Of a stretch of DNA of 64,000 bases, positions 53,550 through 63,659 are shown one piece after another. The notes under the pieces were generated by a model, which made no database searches, was not told the origin of the DNA, and saw nothing but the letters and a program-made list of their open reading frames with translations. Each line of letters begins with the position of its first letter. Position 1 is the first letter of the stretch. Source of the DNA: Rutpela maculata. Taxonomy: Eukaryota > Arthropoda > Insecta > Coleoptera > Cerambycidae. The translations under genes were made by a program, and so were the position numbers. The DNA lies in NCBI GenBank assembly GCA_936432065.2, contig OW386292.2:104737829-104801828 (forward strand), written 5' to 3'.

Positions 53550-55472
53550 ATGTCAAGACAGAGTGCTAGCAAGATCAAGGAAGAACCACCTCCTAAAAAC
53601 ACTACATCGAGCAAACATAGTAGAATCTGGGCCGATGAGGTCGAAGACGAGCTGGCAGGGAACAATATACCTACGCACAATAGATTTGAGGTACTCGCCG
53701 ACGTGCATCTAGCAGGTAATACAACACCTCCGGAAAACCCACGCTCTGAACAACATTATATCTACCAACTGAACCGTACCTTCCCTCCATACGACCCTAA
53801 ATATTCCAGACCCTCACGAAACGTATTTAAATACAAGAATCATGTCAAGTCCAAATACCCAAGACGACATAAATTTAAGCCACAGTGCGACAAAAACATA
53901 TCAGTACATAAAAACTACACCTATGAAAAAGAAATCATAAAAAAGACCTTCCAGGACTCAGACGATGGTCAATATTACATCTACACGCCATCACTTACAT
54001 TTAACACTACTCCGACAACCATAACCACCACCACAACAACCACCTCGAACACAATTCTCACAACCACCCCTATACTAACTTCCATTTCATCCCTTAGAAT
54101 GTCTACCTATGAATTTGACAAAATAACCCCAATCTCAACCCCTACACCCTCAACACGAAACCTACAAATAACCACCACCAACCCCATAACAACTACATCC
54201 CCATTATCATATCAACTGGATAGAATTTTACAACTGGCAAAAAACTTGCCCCCCAAACCAACACAAACAATTGCAACCGACCCAATTCAATTTACACCCT
54301 CGCCAGACAACAACCTCCCCAACCCCAAGAAAAGAAAAAAAAACCAACAAAACTCTCCACCAATCATAACTCACTCGAACACCACCATAACAAACAATAT
54401 TAATGAAATCCAACCTGAAACTAGAGAACCCCCCCGTACCCAAGCTGACATGACAACCAAATCAAATCACACACCAAGTATTTCCATTTACACGGAAAGA
54501 CACTCTGAAATAATCGAGACAATAAACAGAATTACTAGCCAAAGACCAGTGTTCAGATTCAACATTGTATTTCTTATTTGCCAACCATTTACATCTAGCG
54601 ACCATCAAAATATTGTCAACATGTTAATCTCCAATAAAATTGAATTCCACACCTACAATCACCCCGACAACAGGCCAATCAAAGCAGTCATAAAATACAT
54701 ACCGACCGACGTAAAAACTCAAACCATCCAAAATAGTCTCCACAACATGAACATTCACCCTCAAAAAATAGTCAGGCTGACAAACTCAAAAACCGGAATC
54801 AAACAACCCTTACCAATAATCCTTGTCACCCTGAGCAAAGGGGACGCCGACAGGATGTACGCCCTCAGGGAACTCTGCTCCATCAGGATCAGAGTTGAGG
54901 AGTACATCAGGCCGACGATCCCCCAATGCTATCGCTGCCAGAGGTTTGGGCATTCCTCGGAGTTGTGCAACCGCATCCCACACTGCGTGAGATGCGGGCT
55001 AACGCACGAGGGAGGGCAATGCACCGCGTCGACGTGCAGGTGCGTCAACTGCGGTGCATCCCACCCTTCTAACTTCAGAGGTTGCCTGGCCTACCTGGCG
55101 GCGATGGCCAGGCTCAGGACACAAAATACCCCAAAGATAAACAACCCCCTAGAAAGTACCACCACCAACACTAACCAACCTACCAACATAAACAAAAAAC
55201 CTGAAATAATTAACAACCCCCAACCAAAACATAAACCAACGTACAGCGACATGGTGAAAAACAACCCTAACGAACATCAAACACCCCCACTAGATAACTC
55301 GGACACCGAGCACGCTAACCCAATCAGGGAAATTCTGAATTTCCTGAAGGACTTCAACCTAAAAGACCTGTTACATAAACTCGGCCAGACCGTCAACAGA
55401 CTAAAATGCTGCACAGACCCCATAGACAAGATTCTTGTTATTGTGGACTTTATTACCTCCTTTTTCGACTAA
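53550..55472 (+). CDS. Jockey-type Gag/ORF1 with three zinc knuckles
   Basis: 640 residues from MSRQSASKIKEEPP. A long Thr/Pro/Asn-rich, disordered-looking N-terminal half; then at ~350-450 a domain of the type preceding zinc knuckles in Jockey ORF1 (VFRFNIVFLICQPF, KAVIKYIPTDVKTQTI, PLPIILVTL); then knuckles at ~480-535 (CYRCQRFGHSSELC, CVRCGLTHEGGQC, CVNCGASHPSNFRGC); then a polar tail ending ILVIVDFITSFFD. The frame is intact. It should bind its RNA and form particles. Apparent upstream start codons belong to the interrupted host gene. Confidence 0.85.
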   Translation: MSRQSASKIKEEPPPKNTTSSKHSRIWADEVEDELAGNNIPTHNRFEVLADVHLAGNTTPPENPRSEQHYIYQLNRTFPPYDPKYSRPSRNVFKYKNHVKSKYPRRHKFKPQCDKNISVHKNYTYEKEIIKKTFQDSDDGQYYIYTPSLTFNTTPTTITTTTTTTSNTILTTTPILTSISSLRMSTYEFDKITPISTPTPSTRNLQITTTNPITTTSPLSYQLDRILQLAKNLPPKPTQTIATDPIQFTPSPDNNLPNPKKRKKNQQNSPPIITHSNTTITNNINEIQPETREPPRTQADMTTKSNHTPSISIYTERHSEIIETINRITSQRPVFRFNIVFLICQPFTSSDHQNIVNMLISNKIEFHTYNHPDNRPIKAVIKYIPTDVKTQTIQNSLHNMNIHPQKIVRLTNSKTGIKQPLPIILVTLSKGDADRMYALRELCSIRIRVEEYIRPTIPQCYRCQRFGHSSELCNRIPHCVRCGLTHEGGQCTASTCRCVNCGASHPSNFRGCLAYLAAMARLRTQNTPKINNPLESTTTNTNQPTNINKKPEIINNPQPKHKPTYSDMVKNNPNEHQTPPLDNSDTEHANPIREILNFLKDFNLKDLLHKLGQTVNRLKCCTDPIDKILVIVDFITSFFD

Positions 55473-55944
55473 AACCCACCCTACCTGAAGCTAATTTTGT
55501 TAACCACTAACCTGGGCGACCGGGGAAAAAAAACAAAAACCAAAAAATAAAAAAATAAAAACAAAAAAAAATAATAAAAAAAAATATATCTACCACAAAA
55601 AAAAAAAAGGATAATTCAACCCCAGCCCACGAAAAGAGCCTTAGGCAATTTACTAACCCTGGACACAACACAAAAATTGTAAATCGCTTCATCCAAATTC
55701 CTGCCCACTACCAAACCAAATCACTCACCCACACCAGCAAACAACACACCTAGCACGTGCACTACAGCCATAACAACCCCTACAACCCAACACAGTGGAA
55801 CAAACAACAACATAATTGATATTCCGAAGATAATCCGACTACCCCATACCCAGCCAGCTCTTCGAAGCAAGATATGTCCAACATATTCGATAACCCGAGC
55901 TAAGCATCCACGGATGGAAAGGCTCAAGCATCTGCAACACTTAC
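55473..55944 (+). other. 3' region of the Gag-only element
   Basis: An A-rich block (55524-55610) interrupted by C, T and G, then C/A-rich sequence with no enzyme motif. One frame stays open into the following host gene (reading LPHTQPALRSKI ... RMERLKHLQHL), which is unexplained and could be coincidence. Confidence 0.5.
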
Positions 55945-55957
55945 GAAACCAATTCAT

Positions 55958-56051
55958 TCAGCGTATACCTCTTAAACAGTTAAGACATAGATTGTCGGCT
56001 AAGGACCGTGCATTTCTTCAATCTATTGGATTAAAACTGAGAGAAAATTAA
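55958..56051 (+). pseudogene. Small basic protein gene, 3' part
   Basis: Continues the 53399 gene in frame after the second target duplication: QRIPLKQLRHRLSAKDRAFL and a Leu/Lys end, stopping six bases before the capsid ATG. Compact spacing fits a Polinton structural-gene cluster. Confidence 0.5.
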
Positions 56052-56057
56052 ATAATA

Positions 56058-57305
56058 ATGGCAGCTTTTACATCTAGTGAAAAACTTGAAGTGTTCGACG
56101 AGCCCGTGTTTGATAAATCACTTGCTAGTTTACATGAGCATACGTATAAACCATACGGATCACCGTATTATAATAACTCGGATGAAATACGCATTCCTAT
56201 CAATTTTCAAGACCTTATACTCGACATTGCAGAGAGTTATATTTACATAGAAGGAAAATTTACTCCAAGTGATGTTACCAAGCGGTGTTTTTTATCCAAT
56301 AACGCACTAGCCTTTCTCTTCGAGGAAATCAGATATGAAATGGGAGGCGAACAAGTGGCTGTCGTTAGGAAGCCTGGTATCACTACTACAATGAAGACTA
56401 TGGTATCATATGGACAAACACAGCTCCGATCACTTTTAACTGCAGGTTGGGGTCTGACCCAAGAGAAGCAAGAAATTTTAGATACTACCAGTCACGTATT
56501 CAGTGGTAGGCTGCCTCTTAAATACATCATGGGTTTTGCAGAAGATTACACAAGAGGTGTTTTAAATGCAAAGCAGGAATTAATTTTAATCATAGCTCGA
56601 TCCTTTAAAGATAGTTACATTGGTGAAGTTGATGCAGATCTAGAAATTAGCAAAATTGAGTGGAAGATAAAACATATTGTGCCTGAAGATAAACAAAAAC
56701 TTAAACTATTAAATAGAATTAATAAGGGCGGTAATTATGCCATAGTAAAGATGGCTTACCGCATGTGGGGTCTCTACGAGCTACCTACTTTACGTGATAC
56801 ATCGTCTGACATATGGGCTGTCAAAACCACTAGCAACCTTGAGAGACCTTGATACATCATTATCGGATTTCAAAACAATGACAATTCTAATGATAGAACC
56901 AAGGACGTCACACAGTTTATGTCTGCAGATATTAATAATATTCGATTATATCTGAACTCTGAAGTATTTCCATATGAGCGCTGGAATTTGGATTTCGGTA
57001 AGAAACTCGACTCTGCAGCATACTATGCATACGAGAACTTTCAACGTAGTTACTATTACAGAGATATGGCTGAACCATTGATGGATCTGGGAGAATTCAG
57101 AAAATCCCCATTATTTGTCATAGATTGCTCCTGCCAACCGGATGCAATTAAATCATCCACTGTAGACATAAAAATAGAATTTGAAACACGAAAGACGAAG
57201 TTCCCCGCACAAACCCGTGTATATGCGCTTATACTCCACGATACATATTTAAGATATAGTGCACTGGATGGTTCAGTTCAGTCTGGAATTGCCGGCGCTA
57301 AATAA
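56058..57305 (+). pseudogene. MCP: Major capsid protein (double jelly-roll type) with an in-frame UGA
   Basis: 415 codons in one frame with a single stop, UGA at 56850-56852 (codon 265); conserved wording lies on both sides: YGSPYYNNSDEIRIPI, LAFLFEEIRYEMGGEQ and WKIKHIVPEDKQKLKLLNRI before; LYLNSEVFPYERWNLDF, NFQRSYYYRD and PLFVIDCSCQ after. No other defect is visible. One C-to-T change at a CpG (CGA to TGA) would account for the stop. The length fits Polinton major capsid proteins. Readthrough would make full protein; otherwise the second jelly roll is lost. Confidence 0.85.
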
Positions 57306-57319
57306 CACTTTATTTTGTG

Positions 57320-57871
57320 ATGTCATCTTTAAGCAAGGAATTTCCTACTTTGATTGTTGACTTACAAGGATTTCAATATAAAGAGAATGTGTTTACAGTA
57401 AAAGAATTGGCTGTGGTGTGCTGTAACACTAACCAGCAAGCACATTACTTTTTCAAGCCACCATATCCTTTTTCATCACTAACCCGAGGTGAACAAAATC
57501 AATATCGATGGCTACAGAACTACTATCATGGCGGTGTAAAATGGAGTGACGGATATATTCAACTATCAGAATTTCCAATGATACTTCTACGGCTTTGTCA
57601 AAATACAGCTAATAATTATGGATGTAATGTATCACCACAGGATGTTATAATTTTATGCAAAGGCAGACTAAAGAAAAACATTCTACTGGATCATCTAAGA
57701 TGGAATAAAATCATAGACCTAGATGACTGCTCCCCCTGTATACCTAGTCTCAAATCTTTGAGTGTACCAAGATGTATGGAGCATTATCAGCCCAACAATA
57801 GTCACTGTGCTCTTGCAAATGTTCACTATCTTAATAAATGTATTGTAGATTTAGATATAAAATTTGAATAA
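57320..57871 (+). CDS. Conserved Polinton-associated protein with an IVDLQGF motif
   Basis: 183 residues from MSSLSKEF (the first ATG; a GTG lies just before). TLIVDLQGFQYKENVFTVKE at the start, YFFKPPYPFSSLTRGEQNQY, VIILCKGRLKKNILLDHL, and a C-terminal Cys/His set (CMEHYQPNNSHCALANVHYL). The N-terminal hydrophobic strand with an Asp recalls RNase H-fold exonucleases, but a full acidic set is not evident, so function remains open. Related proteins are scattered through arthropod genomes (from general knowledge, not searched). Frame intact. Confidence 0.65.
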   Translation: MSSLSKEFPTLIVDLQGFQYKENVFTVKELAVVCCNTNQQAHYFFKPPYPFSSLTRGEQNQYRWLQNYYHGGVKWSDGYIQLSEFPMILLRLCQNTANNYGCNVSPQDVIILCKGRLKKNILLDHLRWNKIIDLDDCSPCIPSLKSLSVPRCMEHYQPNNSHCALANVHYLNKCIVDLDIKFE

Positions 57872-58115
57872 ATATCTTTAAGTATATTCATATTTAGTAT
57901 TAATAACATATTTCTTTAGATATGTAGCCATGAAATAGGAAAATAAAAAATATAATCTAGCAATGTGTTTCATTTATTTCATTTTTTATCCTTACAATAA
58001 AATAAATATAGTTCAATAATACATTTTAATGTACATCATCAATTACAATAGTTACATAATTCTAATTATTATAAATATTTCAAAATGAAAAAACAATAAG
58101 TGATTAACTACTAAT
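57872..58115. other. Convergent 3' ends, AT-rich
   Basis: Polyadenylation-like AATAAA words on both strands; no gene. Confidence 0.5.
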
Positions 58116-58388
58116 TCAGTTGTCAACAGCTTCTTCATCAGATTGGTCGAGTTGATATCTTTCGATAATTTTTTTAGGTAGATATTTTTCTATATCATAT
58201 AGAAAACGTTTTAAACATATTTGTACCATTTGCTCACAAAATTCTTCTAAATTTAAAATACCGCTGGAATATTTGCCACACAGGTTAGCGCCGGTATTAT
58301 ACATTTCAGAATCCGCCTTAAGACGTTCGACTTGTTCAGCATCGAAGCAGAAATTTAGATCATAGTTTATAGCATGCAGAGAATCCAT
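58116..58388 (-). CDS. Small unknown Polinton protein
   Basis: 90 residues: MDSLHAINYDLNFCFDAEQV, CEQMVQICLKRFLYDIEKYL, then an acidic end (DQSDEEAVDN). Predominantly helical by composition. It lies downstream of the OB-fold-like gene on the same strand and could be co-transcribed with it. No family recognised. Confidence 0.5.
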   Translation of the reverse strand: MDSLHAINYDLNFCFDAEQVERLKADSEMYNTGANLCGKYSSGILNLEEFCEQMVQICLKRFLYDIEKYLPKKIIERYQLDQSDEEAVDN

Positions 58389-58777
58389 ACTTAGGTCACT
58401 CAGTTGACAAGACGGTCTATCAATGGCTGAATTAATGTCTTCCGCCTATGTCCACCTTTGTGCCGAATATTGCATCCACATATTTTGTTAGTAATGGTTG
58501 AACTAAAAGCAAACAAATAAATTAAAATGCATACAGAAAGACTAAATCAATTCACTTACTTACACAAGGTGCAAGCGCAGTTTAAAAACTGACAAAACTA
58601 TTTTTGTGCAAACCAAGTTATTATCATTTACCAAAACAATAACGTTCTTATATTTTCAAATGAGCTACAATATTGTGTTTTATAATACTCCTACTACCCT
58701 TTCTAACTGTATTCTATGTCTAGTAGAAAATTAAAACTAAGAACTAAAAAGTAACTAATACAATTGCTGTTTATAAA
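58389..58777. other. Interval without a gene
   Basis: AT-rich; only short frames. Possibly the leader of the 58116 gene. Confidence 0.4.
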
Positions 58778-59131
58778 TTAAACACCAAAACGTATCATTG
58801 CACTGGATTTTGCACCGATGTACGTCGGTGGACGCTGACCTAAATATGTTAGTGTGTATTTACCACCAGATGAATTAATCTTATTGATTACATCTTCACT
58901 TATATTTTCTACAACTCGTTTGGGTAAAAACGATTTGAAAGTTGTTATTGTACTTTCCTCAAACAAATTTACGATAATTGATTTTCCAAACCGCGTATTG
59001 ACCACTGACATTTTCTTTATGACATATGCTTTGTCTTTAATTAATGATGATATAGGCTTTTGCTCTAAAACTTCAGTACTTTCACTTATCATCGCATTAA
59101 GTGCTAATAAGTCTAGTTCCGAAATTGCCAT
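58778..59131 (-). CDS. OB-fold-like single-stranded-DNA-binding candidate
   Basis: 117 residues: AYVIKKMSVVNTRFGKSIIV, TTFKSFLPKRVVENISEDVI, NSSGGKYTLTYLGQRPPT. Alternating strands with a FLPKR motif are typical of a short OB-fold protein repeatedly found in Polintons. It is the outermost gene, next to the right terminal repeat, with a TATA-like element (CTATAAATGG, minus strand, about 59290). Protecting displaced single strands during protein-primed replication would fit. Assignment is by family resemblance. Confidence 0.6.
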   Translation of the reverse strand: MAISELDLLALNAMISESTEVLEQKPISSLIKDKAYVIKKMSVVNTRFGKSIIVNLFEESTITTFKSFLPKRVVENISEDVINKINSSGGKYTLTYLGQRPPTYIGAKSSAMIRFGV

Positions 59132-59299
59132 AGTTAAAATGGGTGTCTACAGTGAAAGAGTCGTAAAAAGTAATATAAAAAATATTGCTCACTTGAAATA
59201 ATTGAGGTGGTTGTGCTACACTCACTTGTTAACTCTTGAGTAATCAGATGTGGATTTAATTTTTGTGATACTGTCGCACCCCATTTATAGTAATAGATC

Positions 59300-59506
59300 C
59301 ACCCCACCACATTAATTTCCCCCACCATATAATTTACTAACCCTAATTACCACCACGACAATCGCCTCCCACCACAGTAATTAACCCCCACCACAGTAAT
59401 TACCCCCTACCACAGTAATTACCCCCACCACACTAATTACCCCCCACCACCCATGACGTCACGAAAAGTGGTGGGGGAGGCCCAGCTCCGGTATAAACAC
59501 TCTACT
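59300..59506 (-). repeat. Right terminal inverted repeat
   Basis: Reverse complement of the left end for the outer ~120 bases, with fewer GT-rich iterations and more divergence towards the interior. TGACGTCA at 59454-59461. Confidence 0.9.
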
Positions 59507-59512
59507 GTAAAC
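59507..59512. repeat. Target-site duplication, right (GTAAAC)
   Basis: Pairs with 32268-32273. Confidence 0.85.
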
Positions 59513-59547
59513 ACCTGGATTATTTCAAGTGATTATTTCTTTCTCAG

Positions 59548-59585
59548 TATTGTCTGGGCTATTCTCATATAGTAATACTGCAAGA
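59548..59585 (+). repeat. Promoter-like block, copy 2 of 3
   Basis: CAGTATTGTCTGGGCTATTC then CATATAGTAAT; it ends just before the ATG at 59591. See 32206-32259. Confidence 0.5.
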
Positions 59586-59590
59586 AAAAT

Positions 59591-59794
59591 ATGTCAGATA
59601 TGGTGGAAACAAAGACGTGCTGTGTTTGTCGTAGAATAATTAGTACACGGTATCTTCTACGTAGTGAGCGTTGTGAACTAATAATAAGTTTTTGTACACG
59701 TATGTGTAATCAGACAAGACCGATTAAAATTATTATATCATATGACTTCAATCCTTGCCGCATTCTAAATTCACCGATTCGAGAAACATTTTAA
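59591..59794 (+). CDS. Small Cys-rich protein of relic C
   Basis: 67 residues starting MSDMVETKTCCVCRRIIS, with further cysteines at RCELI and FCTRMCNQ; four to five positions could bind one zinc. It sits right behind the promoter-like block, and the frame is open. The short length leaves real doubt, but start, upstream block and Cys spacing agree. Unknown function; compare the larger Cys-rich gene at 46391 only in style. Confidence 0.4.
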   Translation: MSDMVETKTCCVCRRIISTRYLLRSERCELIISFCTRMCNQTRPIKIIISYDFNPCRILNSPIRETF

Positions 59795-60822
59795 TAAAGT
59801 GTGAGATATACAACAAAATTAAGCTAATTAAATCATATAATAATTGGTTTCAAGAAAAAAGTGCTTTCATCAATCTGTGACAAGATATTATGTCGTTAGC
59901 TATCGTACTTTACGCTGGCTTCGTCTCCAATTAAGTGTACTGATTATTTTGTTTAGCAAGTTGGCAGGTGACCACCTCCGGTAACATCTCGAACTTTACA
60001 TTTGGTCAGGGGTGTATTTACGAGAGCGCCCCCCTTACTAATGTATTTATTTTTTACCAAATGCCTCTTTTCTCTAACATGAACTAAAAAACGTAATCCG
60101 CCTTTCTAAATATATTCTAGACCAATCAATTTATTTTTTTTTGTTAATGTGGAATTGCCACATAAACTAAAAAATGTAATGCAATGTTAATGTCGATTAT
60201 AACTGATGAATGATATTTACATTAATTTTTTAAGTAGATAATAAATGGAATACAGTTGAAATAATAGTGGGAGAATATTGCCATCAACATAGTGTCTCGA
60301 CTATTCTCATATAGTAAAGAACTCGAGAGTTAAACAGCGAGTGCTCGGCAAGCATCTTAATTTAAGTGAGCAGTATTGCATCATACTTGCTGTGTTCCAG
60401 ATGGTGACATTACAAATTGAAAATACTAAATAGATTTCTTCTATCGGCTGAGCGCTGGAGAATGAATTATGGGCTGTATATCGAAGCGAATGGAGAGATG
60501 GAAAGCTAGTCTCCAAGTTCCCCGTATCACAATAGAGACTGCTTGTGTCTTCATTATAAATAGCATTATTTTAATTGTATTACCAATTTTCATTGTATTC
60601 TATTGAAAAATATATAAAAAGCCTTAAATATATAAAAACTTACTGAAATACACTTTTCTTTCACTAATTTATTATTTCATATAAAAAGTGTAATACTTGA
60701 GAGATTAAAATTTTCTTTTACCTATATCGATAATTAGTAAGAATTAAGGATAACAAAGGCAAATTAAGGATAATTAAAACACGGGGACAAACAGATATAA
60801 CCTAATACTTTTTTAACATTCA
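59795..60822. other. No further gene; contains promoter-like block copy 3
   Basis: The block at 60283-60335 (GTGTCTCGACTATTC then ATATAGTAAAGAACTCGAGA) recurs from 32206 and 59548, here without an obvious gene after it. The rest is AT-rich. Confidence 0.4.
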
Positions 60823-61447
60823 ATGTCATACTGTGAGAGAGTAAATATGTTTAAATATAGTGTCTGGTTCAAAATTTTTAGTTGGCAGAGTGCAATAAGT
60901 CGACACAAAAATATACATAAAAAAAATCACTCTTTTCAATGTGGCTTATGTAATAACATATTTAACAGACGGGATAACTTAAAAATTCACGTACAAAGAG
61001 TGCACAACGCACAGCATATTCCTTCCAATAATCAGGCGACGATGACTTTAAAAAGCATTGAAGATCGAGTGATAACCATTAATTAGAGAAAAACACACAT
61101 CTCCTATTGTATATAGACTTTCTTATTTTTCCACTCTTTTCTAATATCTCAAATTAAACACACTATATAGCATAATTTTGGATATTTATAAAGGCAGGTA
61201 TATTTCAATTAATTTACTTGACATAATTCAATATAAACTGAAAAATGTTATACATACTCAAAGTATTAAGCTATGTGATTCAGAACCTATTAAAACTGAT
61301 TTGTTACTGTGGTTTACTGCATTTAATTCACCATTGTTTGAACAACTGAGAGTTGTTATGCGACAGAAAGACCGGCTAAATAACATAACTTTAATGGACG
61401 TTGTGCGTTCAACAGTGATGTATATAGTTTTTATCGTTGTAGGATAA
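60823..61447 (+). pseudogene. Zinc-finger/PolB N-terminus remnant of relic C
   Basis: 60823-61086 has SWQSAISRHKNIH and a full C2H2 finger, FQCGLCNNIFNRRDNLKIH; compare FTRGDNLRRH in exon 1 of B's PolB. It ends IEDRVITIN, which parallels FKNRIITYR in B. A second frame (61178-61447, no ATG) has IIQYKLKNVIHTQSIKL and continues the region of B's exon 1 in decayed form. The exonuclease and polymerase domains are missing. Order and spacing fit an old PolB gene. Confidence 0.5.
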
Positions 61448-62492
61448 AAAGAGAATGTGTCTCTTTTCATTAGATAATAAGATCCATTTAAAAATATTTA
61501 TTTATTCTTTCTCGCGGGGTCGCACTGAAATAAACTAAACATTAAATTTAATTGGTACTGTGGTAGATTAGCGATAACGAGGGGTCAAAAATGTATATAT
61601 CTTTTTTATCAGGTACTAAAAACTATTTGTTTCTCTTGTTTTAGAGGGACCACAAAATCCAATGTTTTATTTAATAATCCACGAATATTTTTTATCAGAT
61701 AATAAAACTGTTTCCACTATATATTTTATTCCTTCCATATTCAATTATAACATCTACTAAAAGCCATTAAAATAAAAAAGACGTAAGGTTTTCAAGTGAA
61801 ACATTATTTCCACCCCATATAGCTTGCCAATGCCACTGAAAGAATATAAACCTAGCAATTTGAAAAAAATAAATTGTGTGATTATTTTTGATTAAACAAA
61901 TTACATTATTTAAATAAATGACGAAGGTGTGTGTGTGAATTATTAGCATAATATGTTATCATATATAGCTCATTACAGCTGTTAATTTAGATAGGCGTAC
62001 TTCATAAAGTATTATCTTGAATTTTCGGAGCTGTTGTCAAAATAGTTACTTTATATTTATTCCATCGGTTAAAATCTCTTTGAAAAGTGGAATATATTTC
62101 TATTATAACTTAACACGTCTTTTACATAAGAATACGACTTCAATTTTTTGTATGTTCGCGAGTTGCATAGGCCACTTCTTTTACTTTACATATTTCGAAA
62201 GTCTCGCCCTCCAGCTAATAAATGCAATTCATTTGAGTATGTGATATTCTTGTAAAATAAAATTCATATAATTTATTATGAAATTAAAGTAATCGTATTT
62301 TCTTCGAATTTAAACTAATAAGGGATGGATGATGTGTACTCACCCCTACTATAGTAGGGGTTTCGTACATAAAAATTCTTTGCGGTGTTTTGAAAGGTAT
62401 CTTTTTGCTTTCGACTTCGTGCTAGTGATGTGCATTTTTCGTAGTTTCTTGTGCTTTTTTATTATTTAAATTAATTTTGATTCGTTTGAAAA
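61448..62492. other. No gene; remains of a deleted region
   Basis: AT-rich. A palindrome at 62344-62361 (CCCCTACTATAGTAGGGG) precedes the next gene by 130 bases and may be part of its promoter region. No trace of PolB catalytic motifs in any frame. Confidence 0.45.
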
Positions 62493-63502
62493 ATGGTGAA
62501 ACAAGTAGCTGATTTTGAGTGTAAAATGTCTGAGGAAGAACGTGGTGTCCAAAGAGTGATACAAGGACTTGCCGTCCTAACAAGCTTTTTTCCGGGTCCA
62601 GGTGATGCTGTGAGGCCGCAAAGGCAGATAATTTATTCAGCTGCCCCAACAATAAGTACAAATGTTCCAGCAATAACGTCAGTACCACATCCGTAATACC
62701 TAGCACCTCATATATGGCTCCTAGTACATCCATTGCAGTACCTTCAGGAACAAACACTTTGCCGGGTGCTACCACTTTTATAGCGTCTAGTCGCCCGGAA
62801 ATTAATATAATTTCTAATATTAAACTGAGGGATGGCATAAATACTAATACCGCTAACATCGCGTCAGTTTTTCGGCCAAGTTATAAACAAAGTGGAAAAC
62901 CAAGCTAGCGTTCAGGATGTTTCGACAATTCTCCTCTCTGATGGTGACGTTATTGAAGTTGGCGAATTGCCGAGTCAACTGGCAGACGAAATTCTAGACT
63001 ATGAGCGGCCCTTTTGGAGGAAAAAATTGAAGATTCCAAAAGTGCCACTTTTATTTCGAGGGAGCAGGTTGGCCGTCGCGAAATCTTCCCGGGGTCTTCG
63101 ACTATATATGTGTCGAGCGACAGTGAAGACGACTCCAGTGGCACATTCGTTGAAGCAAAATGTGCTTCAACGAATGTGTCACCAGCATCGTTAAGCGGTA
63201 AACGGTCGCTTGGATGTAAACGTATGGCAAACTCATCATTATTGTCGCAGGAACGTAGAATTCCATCCCTAGAATTACCTGGCATACCTCAACCGAAGGT
63301 AATTCAAACATTTCAGAGGGGTGGGAAAAGTAAACTAGCCAGAATCAAGAATCGTTTGTCAAATCTAACGGCGGAGATGACAAATGACCATCGGGTCCTG
63401 GCTGAAGCAGACGCTCTGCAAATTGTTGTAAATACGATACGACGCGGGATTGAAGAACGTCGCATCGCTAAAGATCGGGCTCAAGGAGCCTGGGAAGGTT
63501 AA
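62493..63502 (+). pseudogene. Second Polinton gene of relic C (frameshifted homologue)
   Basis: MVKQVADFECKM, then IQGLAVLTSFFPGPGDAV and RQIIYSAAP (compare 37574). After a stop at 62696 the next frame (62714) gives SSRPEINIISNIKLR (compare VNIISNV at 42090). Then frame changes near 62890 and 63020 lead to a Ser/Asp-rich stretch (YVSSDSEDDSSGTF) and a basic, helical C-terminus (KLARIKNRLSNLTAEM) ending at 63502. At least three breaks. It shows that the interrupted gene of B was once a single frame. Diverged strongly outside the N-terminal motif. Confidence 0.6.
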
Positions 63503-63659
63503 AAAACTATACGGAAAATGCAAGATTTCTAGTGCACTTTGTGGCAAAATCTTTTTTTTTCTTGTGTGTATGTATTATCTTTCAATTATTGTATTTATAT
63601 TTTTTTTTTCTATTTTTTAAATCTCAAAAAATTGACTTAATCTAGTTTATACTATATTA

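Larger units (their letters stand above)
53491..55957 (+). mobile_element. Gag-only Jockey-like retroelement with 13-bp target duplication
   Basis: Bounded by GAAACCAATTCAT at 53478-53490 and 55945-55957. It contains one large frame (ORF1/Gag), an A-rich stretch (55524-55610), then a further ~335 bases, and no endonuclease or reverse transcriptase. The coding strand is extremely rich in A and C. A non-autonomous element that must borrow enzymes, comparable in plan to Drosophila HeT-A (comparison, not homology). Confidence 0.65.
32274..59506. mobile_element. Polinton/Maverick element B, both ends present
   Basis: 27,233 bases between perfect GTAAAC duplications, with inverted ends AGTAGAGTGTTTATACCGGA. 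It carries the Polinton core set: protein-primed PolB, integrase, packaging ATPase, adenain-like protease, penton-like and major capsid-like proteins. The left part is transcribed rightwards (PolB and a second gene), a central block leftwards (integrase to ATPase), and the right block rightwards (phospholipase to capsid), with two leftward genes at the end. Removing two retroelements (about 4.2 and 2.5 kb) leaves about 20.6 kb, slightly above the usual 15-20 kb. Lesions in at least five genes imply it is not currently autonomous. Confidence 0.95.

Noticed and set aside
54228..54443. Minus-strand frame in the Gag-like gene
   Set aside because: Shadow of the A/C-rich coding strand.
61178..61447. 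Independent gene
   Set aside because: No ATG; better explained as decayed PolB N-terminal sequence of relic C.
62017..62244. 75-codon frame
   Set aside because: T-rich, without motif or context; probably chance.
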